Shown one piece after another: positions 23,575-35,117 of a DNA stretch of 64,000 nucleotides (its first letter is position 1; every line of letters starts with the position of its first letter). The notes beneath the pieces were generated by a model. The model searched no databases and was not told where the DNA came from. It was given only the letters and a program-made list of their open reading frames with translations. Where the stretch lies: positions 62,258,893 through 62,322,892 of the forward strand of contig CP136067.1 of assembly GCA_032622095.1 (NCBI GenBank), written 5' to 3'. The position numbers and the translations under genes were made by a program. Source of the DNA: Siphonodentalium dalli. Its lineage: Eukaryota; Mollusca; Scaphopoda; Gadilida; Siphonodentaliidae.

Positions 23575-23919
23575 CCTTTGTCTAGTAATGGAAAACCCCT
23601 ACGTTGCGTTATTTGTGATAGTACGCTTCATTTTGCTGCTGCATGTCCTCATTCCTACGAGAATATGGAGAAGAAAGCATATGAATGTAGTTCACAAAAT
23701 CCAAATGATGTGGAAGCTGTTCTGTTCACTGGCAATGTGATTGAGCATATGCAAATTCTTGTTAACGAGTCAATAAGTTCCGCAGTCTTAGATAGTGCCT
23801 GTAGTTCTACAGTTGCAGGAGCCTTGTGGATGGACAATTTTTTTGATTCTCTGACTACGGAAAACCTTTTGTTGGTCATGCGTGAAGAGAGCTTTACCAC
23901 ATTTAGTTTCGGCGGAGGT
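23575..23919 (+). pseudogene. Copia zinc knuckle and protease N-terminal part
   Basis: A CCHC knuckle (CVICDSTLHFAAAC) at about 23595-23640 is followed by the aspartic protease active-site region AVLDSACSSTVAGALWMD (DSAC in place of the commoner DSGA). It ends in TTFSFGGG, where the palindromic element begins. Protease cleaves the Gag-Pol polyprotein. The rest of the protease continues after 29598. Confidence 0.85.
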
Positions 23920-26900
23920 AGTCCGAGAGCCCATAAGGTTTTGTTGTCGTCACTCTGACCAAAAGACCCACTCTGCTCATTTTGTGGCAAATTATATGTA
24001 GTTTACGGAAACCAATTTCTTGCGAATGGGAAACGCGGCGTTTGGGAGATATTTAACATAGAATGATGCCTGGTGAGAGCGAAAAATGTTACTTAAGTGT
24101 TAGGGGGAGGGTTAGTAATTTTGAATGTATGCAACATATGTAATGTCAGCTAACACGTTATATATACCATTTTGTCGGCAATAAGTCATTCTATCTAGTG
24201 AATAAACAAAGAATTATAATTTCAGCCACTGACTTCGAGTACGAGAGGTCAAAGGTCAAATATATTTTGAAACGCCATTTCTTTTTAAATGTCAAATTGG
24301 AAAGTTAGCTTAAGAAATTTTATAATCATCTGTTGGAATCCGTTTGAACTTTACTGTATACCAGATTCGGATATGTGGAAATAAAATTAACACAGCCGTA
24401 ATTGCAACCATTCAAGATGTCAGCCAAAATGTGTGCCGAAATAGCAAAAAACAGTAAAAATTCATAAGGTCTCTCTGATCGCCGTTATTGTAAAGATGAT
24501 GTCACATGCGGTCATGTTGTCCGTTCGATACGTTATGGTAATATACAACCCTTACAAATTAGCCAAAAATCCGACACAAAAATCCAATATGGCGGCCAAG
24601 TTGGCCGCAGAAATGTGAAAATTTGCTATTTTCGGACATTTCACTACCTTTCGTTTGTCTCTGTTGGAAAATATTGGCTCCTTGACGCGATTTTATACAT
24701 ATATCGTATAGAAGAATTATTGGCGAACACATGGGGATAATAATATACATTTCTTGCTGGAAATTTTTGTCTGATATCACGTTTTCCCAAATGCCGGTAT
24801 AATTCGGTCAAAGCCAAAACGACGCTAATAACGCAATGACTGTTTCGAATCATCAATGAATGTTATTGCTATCACAACAAAACCCACGCGTATATATGTG
24901 CAGGAGATACTCGAGCTAGGATTTCTCTTATACCTGAGTTGAGAAATATTCACCCAAATCCAAGATGTCGGCCAAAATGGCCACCAGAAATAGAAAAATT
25001 GCCGAAAATCGCTGATTTGAACATCAGTGACAGTTATTGTCACGACAACTCCACACATATTGTGAGTTGGGAACACTGAGTCGAAGTGCTTATATTGCAT
25101 CCAAATAAAAGACTCCCAAATCCAAAATGGCGCCCACAATGGTGGACAGATTTAGAAAATCACCGAAAATCTCTCATATTCACATCATTGGGTATTATTG
25201 TCAAGACAACTCTACCCATGCTTACAGCTGAGTTGGAAATACTGTGAAGAAGTAATTACCTTACATCCCATGCAAGAAATAGTTTTCCAAATCTAAGATG
25301 GTGGCTAAAATGGCGACCGATGTTTGAAAACTCACCAACATTCCTTTACTTTCTTACGATGGGCGTTATTGTTTCGCAAATTCTACCCACCATTACATGC
25401 TGGATATGGAAAATTGATATGAAGTATTGATTCGAGTTTGGCTATTGGTGTTGGTACTCAACGTTAAGATGGCAGCTAAACTGGAGCCAGAGATTGAAAA
25501 GAAATCATAATATCAATATGTATGGACGAAACTATACACCAACCACTTATTAGTTCAACTTAAAACGTATCAAAATGCATAAAAATGCTCGCATCCTTCT
25601 GGAAATACGAAAACCAGCAATTAAAATCGCGATGTGGCATTTCGAAATCCATTTGACACTTCGAGCCGATAATGGCCGTAACCGTAGGTGCGCCGAATAG
25701 CCATATTAGAACAATTACCTGATAACAGATTATGATTTGCCACGTTCTTAATGATCTGGACCAGTTTCCATTTCTTTGCCTGATCAATCTAGGTCGCTCA
25801 CACCGGCAAAGTATTCAACACTTCCTGGGAGTAGGGTCCCGCTTATAACGTTTCAAGCAATTAATTATCCGGTGTAAAGCTTAAGATTTTAAATACCTGC
25901 GAAATATGGGTTTTGGTCGTCATCTTGAACTAGAAAGGCATATGGTGTATAAGTATACAAGCTTACAGGTCATCTCCATGTATGTCTTTCTCATATCCCA
26001 TGTGGATAACCACATGTACACCTGGCGAACTTCCCAACTAACTAGTCATTTCTCAATAGATGGTTCAACTCACAAACTTAGCGAACGTATTGGCATACGT
26101 GGACAACTTCGGCAGTGTTTCAAAGGTAGCTAGCTGTCTCATTCCCTTGGACACATGCATATCTGCTACAGAGAAGACCATAATGTACCGACTTCCCACA
26201 CTTCTTGATCCTGATCCTAAGCAAATTTGTAACGTCCCGTATTCGTCTCGTTGGCAGAGAAGAACAATACTCACGGTGCTAGTTTGTAGACAAGCGCCAT
26301 GGCAGTGGGAATGAAATGGGCCACGGCATACACCCACACATCAGATGCATGTTTCAGATATAGAATGTCATGTGTTGGTGCTTTTGGTGTGGTAATATTT
26401 GTGTTTCCACATCCGTTTCAAGGCCGTTCTTAATCAACTTGACCAGACATGTAATTTTTTTGTCTGGATAATATTATCCTATCCTCCCCAGAAGAGTCGG
26501 ATGGGCTAAATGATGTCTTTATGGAATGAAGGTATGCGTTGTTGTTATCCTCTCTCAAGACTGGTGGTGTCAGTCTATGGGCGTATTTTCCAAGGAACTG
26601 TGATGCATTTGTGAGAACAATTTATAGATCGATGGCAATGGATAATGACATTGGTGAACTTGACCGTTATGGTCATATAGCTTTATAGTATATAACTTTA
26701 GAATATAGTAGTTAATATGCCTCATGCAGGCTTTGAATGGCGATGTTACCAAGAAATAAATTGGTGTATATCCAACGTAGGTTAAACTTAATGCAAGGTC
26801 TCAATAATCCCCTAGATGTTTTTCGAATTAAAAAATTCACCCTTGTGGTGATGGCATTGTAATTTCTTGAACCACACCGACCATCACCTATCGTGAGTAT

Positions 26901-29598
26901 GACATCAACTATCAAATGCATCGTCCTCAAGACTACATCCCATTCTGGGTGGGGCTTATATAGTAGTAGCCAATGGTACAAGCCTGGTCTAATTGATTAA
27001 GAACGGCTTCCAGGCGGATTGGAAGATACAATCTTAGCATATAAGGAAAGCAAAGCTACATGAGATCATGTCTAAATCTAAAACATACCCAAAGAAGGGA
27101 CAGTGCAGTCATGGTTCAATTTCATTTCCACTATCATGACACTTGCCCACAAACTAGCACCGTGTGTATTGTTATTATCTGCTTGGATATGTACGGTGAG
27201 ACGATTGCTGGACGCCACCATGACTGTGTATTGTTATTATCTGCTAGGATATGTATGGTGAGACGATTGCTGGAAGCCACAAGGACTGTTCTTATGATCA
27301 CCGTCAAAAAGTGAAAGTATATTATGCATTATGGTCTTCTACGCCTTAGCAAATAGGCACCCGTCAAATGTTAGGCTTTCAGAAATTCGAAGCGATATAC
27401 AGAAGATATCCGACTACGTCAGTATGTGAATATGTGAATTGATGAACCATATATTGAGAAGTGGCTGGGTGGGTAGATCACCATTTTGTTATCCACATTA
27501 AGTTACCAAATCTGAAAAATACGCAGATAGAGACGTCCTTCTGAAAGCTATTGTACGCATCGACCGCATAACTTTCTAGTTTATCACACATGTCACAATA
27601 TGACGATCAGACCCCATATGTAGTGTCTGAATTATACCATAAGCTACCACGAATGAAGCTCGTCAAGAATAAGGATAAGAATTCCCATCTTTCGACAACG
27701 CGTGAGCTTGACACCGGCATATGTGTTGTTTGAAACATTTCGATTAGTGGGACCCTTCTGCCAAGAATTGTAGAAAACTGTGTTGGTGTCAACGAGATAG
27801 ATTAATGTGACGAAGAAACGAATGCTGGCCCATATAATGCTGAACATGGCAAATCAGAATAAGCTCAGGTACTGTTGTTTTTATTCTTGGAAGTCATAAT
27901 ATGACTATTCGGTGCACCCATATACGATTACGGCCAGTATGGGCGCTTAGTGGAGAATGGATTTTGAAATGCCACATCACGATTATTGTGGATTTTCATC
28001 CTTCCAGAAGGCGACGACCTATGTTGGAACTAATAGTTGGCTTATGTACCGTTTCGTTCAATCCATACATATTGATATTATGACGAAAAGTTGAAATTAG
28101 TGTGTGATATTTCGACTTCTTTTCAATTTCTGGCCACCAGTTTGGCAGCAATCTTGATTGTGAGAGTTGACCAAACTCAAATAGATACTTCATATCAATT
28201 TTCCATATGAATATTTAAGTGTGTGTAGAATTCTCACAACAATGACGCACATAGTATGAAAGTAAAGGAATGTAAGCTTGTTTTCAAATCTCGGACGCCA
28301 TTTTGGCGGCCATCTTCGATTTGGAAAAAAAGTCCTTCATCAAATCCAAGATAATTACTTTTATCACATTATTTCCAACTCGGCTGTAAGCATGGATAGA
28401 GTTGTCTCGTCAATAATGCCCAATGATGTGAATATGAGAGATTTTCTAAATATGTCCATCATTGTGGGCGCCATTTTGAATTTGGGCAACTGTTAAAATC
28501 AGCGATATTTGTCAATATTTCTATTTCTGGTGGCCATTTTAGCCGCCATCTTGGATTTGGGGGAATATTTCTCAACTCAGGTATAAGAGGAATCCTAGCT
28601 CGAGTATCTCCTGCACATATATACACGTGGGTTTTGTTGTGATAGGAATAACATTCATTGATTCGAAACAGTCATTGCGTTATTAGCGTCGTTTTGGCTT
28701 TGACCGAATTATACCGGCATTTGAGAAAACGTGATATCGGACAAAAAATTTCCAACATGGAATTTATATTATTATCCCCATGTGTTCGCCAATAATTCTT
28801 CTATACGATAAATGTATCAAATCGCGTCAAGGAGCCAATATTTTCCAACAGAGACAAACGAAAGGTGGAGAAATGTCAAAAAAATAGCAAAATTTCACAT
28901 TTCGGCGGCCATCTTGGCCGCCATATTGAATTTTGTCTCAGGATTTTTGGCTAATTTGTAAGGGTTGTATATTACCATAACGTATCGAATGGACAACATG
29001 ACCGCATATGACATCATCTTTACTATAACGGCGATCAAAGAGACCTTATTAATTTTTACTGTTTTTGGCTATTTCGGCACACATTTTGGCTGACATCTTG
29101 AATGGTTGCAATTACGGCTGTGTTAATTTTCTTTCCACATATCCGAATCAGGTATACAGTAAAGTTCAACATTATACTCGAACGGATTCCAACAGATGAT
29201 TATAAAATTTCTTAAGCTAACTTTCCAATTTGACATTTAAAAAAAAATGGCGTTTAAAAATATATTTGACCTTTGACCTCTAGTACTCGAGGTCAGCGGC
29301 TGAAATTCTAATTCTGTGTTTATTCACTAGATAGAATGACTTATTGCCGACAAAATGGTATATATAACGTGTTAGCTGACATCACATATGATGCATACAT
29401 TCAAAATTATTAACCCTCCCCCAACACTTAAGTAACATTTATCACCAGGCATCATTCTATGTTAAATATCTCCCAAACGCCGCGTTTCCCACACGCAAGA
29501 AATTGGTTTCCGTAAACTACATATAATTTGCCACAAAATGAGCAGAGTGGGTCTTTTGGTCAGAGTGACGACAATAAAACCTTATGGGCTCTCGGACT
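23920..29598. mobile_element. 5.7-kb giant inverted-repeat (foldback-like) element inside Copia protease
   Basis: The first and last bases form an inverted repeat (AGTCCGAGAGCCCATAAGG at 23920, its complement ending 29598). The complementarity continues almost to the centre near 26.72-26.77 kb. Matching blocks include 24061 with 29460, 24958 with 28560, 25600 with 28010, 26170 with 27340, 26290 with 27150 and 26410 with 27005. Arms are diverged but colinear. No conserved protein frame is visible. Several AAGATGG(C)-type blocks occur in each arm. It inserted in the protease gene, so it is younger than the Copia element. No clean target duplication was found. Confidence 0.82.
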
Positions 29599-29603
29599 AA
29601 GGG

Positions 29604-29990
29604 ACTAGGCTACAATCTAAAGGAAAGGTAACGTTCCCCTGCGAACTTGCTGGTGTCAAATGTACCATTACGGCAGATGTGGTGGACAGTGATATTCCCT
29701 TATTGCTCGGAAAACCATCGATGAAAGAAGCTAAGATAATTCTTGACTTGGGGAATGATCGTGCCACAATTTTTGGAAAAACAGTTGATCTACAGCTGAC
29801 TTCATCAGGACATTATTGTGTTCCATTATACCAAACTGAAATTTGTGTCAAAGAAACATGTATAGTTGATATTCTTGGAGATAAAGTTTCATCGAGGACA
29901 AGGAAACTACCATCATCAAGATCCACAAACAGTTTGCTCATCCATCGAGTGATAGACTGAAAGTGCTTCTGAAAGATGCGGGAATAAACG
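29604..29990 (+). pseudogene. Copia protease C-terminal part and linker
   Basis: The frame continues the protease after the palindrome: KGKVTFPCELAGVKCTIT, VVDSDIPLLLGKPSMKEAKI (the ILG-like LLLGKPS motif) and VDLQLTSSGHY. The end reads into IHKQFAHPSSDRL, the first His pair of the integrase HHCC domain, after a frameshift near 29900. Confidence 0.85.
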
Positions 29991-31000
29991 ACTTATTTTG
30001 ACCTTGTATCAAAGAAATGTGATGTTTGTTTAAAATATCGGAGGACACCCAGTAGACCGGTTGTGTGTATGCCTCTGGCAAAGAAGTTTAATGAGGTTGT
30101 TGCAATGGACTTAAAACAATGGGAACCTGGTGTGTATTTTCTTCATATCATCGACATGGCAACAAGTAATTCTCTCCAAGAAGCCTGAAGTGTACTGTGA
30201 TAGTTGACAATGTTATACGAATGTGGATAGGGGGTAGTTTCGGATCACCGGAGAAATTTTTGACAAATAATGATGGAGAGTTTGCTTGTGGACAATTCCG
30301 TGACATGGCTGAAAATTTAAATATCGAGGTCATGAACACTTCAGCTAACAGCCCTTGGCAAAACGGGATCTGTGAGAGAAATCACACGGTCGTCGATGAT
30401 AGTGTCAAGAAAGTTTTGTGTGACAATCCTAAACTGGATCTGGAAACAGCCTTGATATGGGCTATAAACACGAAAAACTCACTGCAAATGGTTTATGGAT
30501 TCAGCCCATATCAGTTGGTTTTTGGATGTAATCTAAATTACCAAACATTCTTATTGACAAACCACCTGCACTGGAAGGAACAACACAAACTGAAATATTT
30601 GCAAGGCATCTATTAAAGTGAACTACATTCGGCTAGACAAGCTTTTATTAGAGCAGAAGCATCGGGAAAATAAGGAGAGCACTCAGACATCAAATTCGAC
30701 CAAGTGGTGAGAACTATTGTGTTGGTGAAAAAGTGTATTTCAAAAGTGTGAAAAGGGACTTGGAAAAGTTCTTGGACAGGACAGTAAAATATTGTTTGTA
30801 CGTCATGGAAGCCTTTACATCAGAGTTCCTACCTGTCGACTTGTTAAAGCTGGACATGAATTTGTTACTACTGATGCATATGTTTCTGAACAATTCCTGA
30901 TGACAATGTTCCAGTGGTTCAAAGTAATGAAAATTCTCAATCTGTTGAAAGTGACGATTCTGATGGAGAAGTAATTAACAGTAATGCCCTCAAATGTACA
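29990..31000 (+). pseudogene. Copia integrase
   Basis: The HHCC domain ends at CDVCLKYRR (about 30018-30045). The catalytic core has VVAMDLKQWEPG (first Asp), TNNDGEF (second Asp) and SPWQNGICERNH (Glu), with FSPYQLVFG downstream. At least three frame breaks (about 30000, 30187 and 30610) make it non-functional. In active elements it inserts cDNA into the genome. Confidence 0.85.
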
Positions 31001-31062
31001 TGTACCGATCCGGATGTAACTGTTAATAGACTGATACTGCCAAAAGTGGGTCAGGTGATAAG

Positions 31063-32110
31063 ATGAGATTTATTACAAAGAGTGATGGTGAATGGTGTGA
31101 TGCTGAAGTTGTAAGTCGAGGTGGAAAAGTTGGTGGAAAGTATTCTGAATGGATGAATATCCATGATATTAGTGGTGATACCAAATGTATTGACTTTAAA
31201 CATGAAGTGGAGAAATGGGAATATTCTGCATGTAATTCAGTACCGGCAGATCTCATGCAAAGTGAAATACTTACGGACGTGGAAGTAAACGTTGTCAGTG
31301 CCAACTCTGATGCAGTTTCCTCAGCAGAATCTCAGGAAATTGACAAATGGAAGCAATTTGAGGTCTTTGAGGAAGTTACAGACAATGGTCAGCCATTTAT
31401 AACTACTCAGTGGGTGATCACAGAGAAGTTTTCAGAAGGACAACTTAAAGTGAAAGCAAGACTTGTGGCAAGAGGCTTTGAGGAAAGTGTTGGAATAAGA
31501 CTGATTCACCTACAGCTGGTAAAGATACCCTTAAAGTTTTTGTTGGACTGGCATCAGCCTTTTCCTGGAAATGTAACATCATAGACGTAAAGGGGGCATT
31601 CTTACAAGGAAAGTCAATTGAGAGAGAGAGAGAGAGATATGTAAAACCTCCAAAGGACATTGTACATGACAATAAACTATGGAGACTAAAAACATGTGTC
31701 TATGGTTTGAATGATGCATCTAGGATGTGGTATATGCGAGTATGTGAAGTTCTCAAGTCTGCAAAATGTGAAAGATCAATGAACGATCCTGCTCTATTCT
31801 ACATGCGTTCAACAGAAGGCTAAGAAGGAATGTTTCTTATGCATGTTGATGACTTTTTATGGTGTGGGACTGACCAATTCTATGATCAGGTTATCAGAAA
31901 AATTGTGACCACATTTAAGATTGGAAAACAAGCTAAAGATCATTTCAAATACATCGGTCTGGATTTGTTTAAGGATGAAAATGGTATGGAGATGAATCAG
32001 AAACATTATGTCAATTCAATGTGCAAGATCCCGATAACAGTTGATCGTGCATCAAGGAAAAATGGCTCTCTTAACTCAGGTGAAGTAACCCAGTTGAGAT
32101 GTGCTATTGG
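31063..32110 (+). pseudogene. Copia reverse transcriptase
   Basis: RVT_2 signatures: TQWVITEKF, KARLVARGFEE, IIDVKGAFLQG (motif A Asp), CVYGLNDASRMWY and MHVDDFLWCG (motif C, HVDD instead of the usual YVDD). The frame shifts near 31480, and an internal stop lies at about 31822. A (GA)n slip at 31621-31636 adds a run of Glu-Arg. The N-terminal part from 31063 precedes the RT core. Confidence 0.87.
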
Positions 32111-32126
32111 TCAGATTAATTGAGTT

Positions 32127-32804
32127 GTGAATCAGACCAGACCAGATTTGTCATTTGATGCTCTAGAATTAAGTACTTGTGTGAAGGAACCTAAAGTGGA
32201 GCATATTCTAAATGCAAATAAATTAGTGAAGAAGCTTCAACTTGGACATTACAGCATACATTTTCCCAAACTGTTCGATATCAATCAAATGCGATTGAAA
32301 GTCTACTGTGATGCATCACTAGCTAACTTACCAGATGGATTCTCAAGTGCACGTGGTTTCATTATATTCCTCGTTGATAACAATATTAATTCATCTTGTC
32401 CTTTGTTCTGGAAATCGGTGAAGATCCGAAGAGTAGTGAAATGTACTTCAGCAGCTGAAGCGTTAGCCATGGTTGAAGGAGTGGACAGTGCCTTTTATCT
32501 GAGAAGTTTACTGAGCGAAATTGTTCATCATGAGAAGCGACAAAATGTGATAACGATTGACGTTCTCACAGATAACGAATCATTAGTCGAAAACATCAAC
32601 TCTACTAAACTAGCTTCAGAAAAAAGACTGAGGGTGGATATAGCTAGTTTGAAAGAAATGATAGAAAATGGAGAACTGCATGAAATTAGATGGCTTGATA
32701 GTGTGAATCAATTAGCGGACTGTCTCACAAAGAAAGGTGCCTCAGCAAAGAAGCTCTGCAATGCGTTGGAAATTGGAAGTATTGAGATTATGGGAGGAAA
32801 ATAA
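32127..32804 (+). pseudogene. Copia RNase H domain
   Basis: This 225-codon open frame contains TRPDLSFDALELS, VYCDASLANLPDGFSSARGF (first catalytic Asp of RNase HI), SAAEALAMVEGVD (Glu), DNESLVENINSTK (Asp) and RWLDSVNQLADCLTKKGAS, ending shortly before the polypurine tract. The domain itself is intact, but the polyprotein upstream is broken by a stop at about 32121. Confidence 0.9.
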
Positions 32805-32895
32805 ATTCATGATGTATGTGATATAATTTTGTGATATAACATTTTGTGACATGCTCCTGTTTATACATTGAATTCAGAAAATTCAGAAAATGACC

Positions 32896-32916
32896 AAAAA
32901 AAGAAAGAGAGAGGAA
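32896..32916 (+). promoter_or_regulatory. Copia polypurine tract
   Basis: An uninterrupted 21-base run of A and G immediately 5' of the 3' LTR, the usual plus-strand primer. Confidence 0.75.
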
Positions 32917-32918
32917 TG

Positions 32919-33150
32919 TGTCAACAGTTAGCTACAGTGTGATTGACAATTGTATTTGTGAGGAGTTACGCACATTGGCGGGAGTGAGTGACGTCACAGC
33001 GCGCGACGAGGGTGGATGTTTTTGTTTGGCGGAGATGATTGTAAATTATATATGAACTGGCGATAATGATATAAAGAAATACTGGCATTCCGAGGCGAGT
33101 GATTCTGGCGATTGGACGATCGTATAGGTAAGCTTTGCTACTAGTTTTTA
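32919..33150 (+). repeat. Copia 3' LTR
   Basis: It starts TGTCAACAGTTAGCTACAG and ends CTAGTTTTTA. It is colinear with the 5' LTR, with a GTTA insertion and roughly 15-20 substitutions by eye, so the insertion is not recent. Confidence 0.88.
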
Positions 33151-34902
33151 GTCAGGATACAACAAACCCTGGTCCGAGATTTGCCATGATACATGATAAT
33201 TTGCCAACTCCCGAGAGAATCTTTCTACACAGCAATTTCTCAACTCATCACAAAAGCTTCAAATTGTCTTAGAGACATTGTTGACCTAAAAACCCCAGAT
33301 CACGGCTACAAGAAACCTGACCAAAGAATAAACCCAGTCAAGAATCATATTTATATTAACATTTGCTCCGAAATTATTGTGTTATTTCGGAGTTCGCCAA
33401 CATAGTCTGGGTTTGGGTGTCGTTTACCCATGGGCCTGGTTGACCTTGTTAATAGTATTGATCAACTCTGAGCCAAATGATTGAAATAAACAAACTTTTG
33501 TTTTGCTATCAATCAGAATCTTTGTAATTGACCATTATACATAAACACTAAGTCAACAAAAGAAGAGCCAATCTGAGCTGGACTAGCAGCCAAATCAGCA
33601 TCTAGTTAATATATTTAGTACATGTATACTCTCCTTTGCCTACATACTTTCTATCAGAAGAAATGAACCACTCTGAGTATACCCTTGTAATGGATGGAAA
33701 AATGAAGTATGTCTTGCTGACAAGAAAATACAATGTATGACTTTTACACACAAACTGGTATATAACGAATAACCAACATGTGTTAGATAACATGCAGCTA
33801 ATAGCACAAGGGACCTATATTGTTGCAGCAAACTAAATAACTAAAATAAGTGTACTAAGATTTTTTTTCACTGCCAGTGACAACCATAGAGGAAACTGTT
33901 AAAATGTGCGATTGATTTCCATTTCATGAAAACATTCCTATACCATGAAATATTCCTGATCAACTTTCACTGGCAGCTAACAGCTGGTCTACACAATCAA
34001 TACAATTTGAGCAACATGTTTCATTTGATAACATATAAATCTATAGATCATGATGTAACCAAGCAGAATAAAACACCTGGCCTTCAGCAATGTCCACTTC
34101 AATACCGTTCAGAACTAGGCAACAATTGTCAATCTGTGTATCCTTGAAGAAAATTATGTTTCTGTAAAATGGTTTACAAGTGGTTAGTAGATCATTGTTT
34201 ATCATTTTCTGTTGTTTTATTTAGTGGGATATACACATACGATGTAGGCATTTATCTGTGGATCGTGTATAGAGGAGTGTGAGGGGGAAATATGGGCTAG
34301 GGGACAGGGACCCTAAAGGGGATCCACTGTCCCTCTAGTGGAAAACCTATGTTATTGTTAACTACATTAATTAAATGCCAGTTTGATTTTAATACTGAAA
34401 CTTGACAGAATTTGTAAAAGATGTTTCTGTTTATGATAATGGTCAAAATAGTTATAGAACTACTCAATGTCTGAAAAAGAGCTGCTAACATTGCACATAT
34501 AGTATGGTCCGTGTCACTAATAAAGCACAATATGTCAAAAAAATTTGGTTCTCCCTTTTCACATCAATAGTTGTTGTTACATTGTTTGCGACTATTAGAG
34601 ATATTCATTTAATTTGAAATTGTTTAATTCAGTGATCCGATTTGGTCATTTCGGTGTCAAATTGAAGCTAAAGGGCAGGGCCTTAGTGGTGCCTTTACTG
34701 GCTTACAACGGTCACTACATTTGTTTTATTGCATGCTACAAATTGGGTCTGTGACTGGTCTTGATGTATACATATACGTAACTATTCTGCAATGACAACA
34801 AATGCGTATTTATAACTAACAAATTACAACTATCGATATACTGGCCAATCCTACTGATCCGGGTTTTTTTTTAATCCATGTAATACAACTGTGTAAACAA
34901 AC
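33151..34902. other. PACSIN intron 1, first 1.75 kb, nothing recognised
   Basis: AT-rich unique sequence with no exon, RNA or transposon end recognised on either strand. Confidence 0.5.
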
Positions 34903-35107
34903 CTTTATCTAGGAATTCATTCCATTTGTCAGCCCAACCTGTAAGTTTCTTGGAGTAAGATTTCTCTATTTCTGCACGTTGTTCTATAAGTTGTCGTAGT
35001 TGATCACAAAGTTTGTGGCCATTGTCTATACGTTTCACAGTCCGCATATATTTCCCAATTTCCCAGAAACTGTCACTTGTTGGGAATGGCTCGTCATTTA
35101 AAGACAT
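34903..35107 (-). CDS. PACSIN: PACSIN coding exon 1 (start codon, F-BAR N-terminus)
   Basis: This exon encodes residues 1-68 plus one base of the next codon. It starts with MSLNDEPF and contains SFWEIGKYMRTVKRI, the hallmark PACSIN opening, followed by CDQLRQLIEQRAEIEKSYSK and WADKWNEFLDK. The ATG at 35105-35107 is the first in frame and gives the family's normal N-terminus. The donor is AAAG|GTTTGT, with the exon ending at 34903 in phase 1. The reading frame runs on ten residues into the intron, which is not coding. Upstream, a pyrimidine-containing stretch ending in AACAG lies ten bases before the ATG (exon border about 35117), so a non-coding first exon is likely. This region forms the start of the first long helix of the crescent-shaped F-BAR dimer. 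Confidence 0.95.
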
Positions 35108-35117
35108 GGTTGGTTAT

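Larger units (their letters stand above)
21686..33150 (+). mobile_element. Copia (GalEa-like) LTR retrotransposon with two internal insertions
   Basis: Two LTRs of 229 and 232 bp flank gag, a CCHC knuckle, protease, integrase, reverse transcriptase and RNase H in the Copia order (integrase before RT). Removing the family D HINE (22234-23102) and the palindrome (23920-29598) leaves about 4.9 kb, a normal Copia size. Protease, RT and RNase H signatures resemble the GalEa clade known from crustaceans, molluscs and cnidarians (from memory). Frameshifts and stops make it dead. No clear 5-bp target duplication: GATAG on the left, GTCAG on the right. It lies antisense to PACSIN in its first long intron. 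Confidence 0.88.
1..35117 (-). other. PACSIN: PACSIN/syndapin gene, 5' part (four coding exons, gene continues left of position 1)
   Basis: Four minus-strand exons with GT/AG borders join in frame into 224 residues that read as the N-terminal F-BAR domain of PACSIN/syndapin. Family members are about 420-490 residues with an F-BAR domain of about 300, NPF motifs and a C-terminal SH3 domain. The end of the F-BAR domain, the linker and the SH3 are missing here and must lie beyond the left edge. Introns, in order of transcription, are 20,652 bp, 7,622 bp, 693 bp and at least 5,468 bp, and the long ones are packed with transposons. PACSINs bend membranes and link endocytosis to dynamin and N-WASP at the plasma membrane; that role is family knowledge. 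An acceptor-like AG just before 35117 suggests a 5'UTR intron, so the promoter is probably further right. Confidence 0.93.

Noticed and set aside
23920-29598. A protein-coding transposase in the palindrome
   Set aside because: Only short frames (60-111 codons) are present; mirror frames in the two arms are not conserved and no DDE-type motif was recognised.
21681-33155. Target-site duplication for the Copia element
   Set aside because: Flanks GATAG and GTCAG match at only three of five positions and the LTR edges are uncertain by a base or two.
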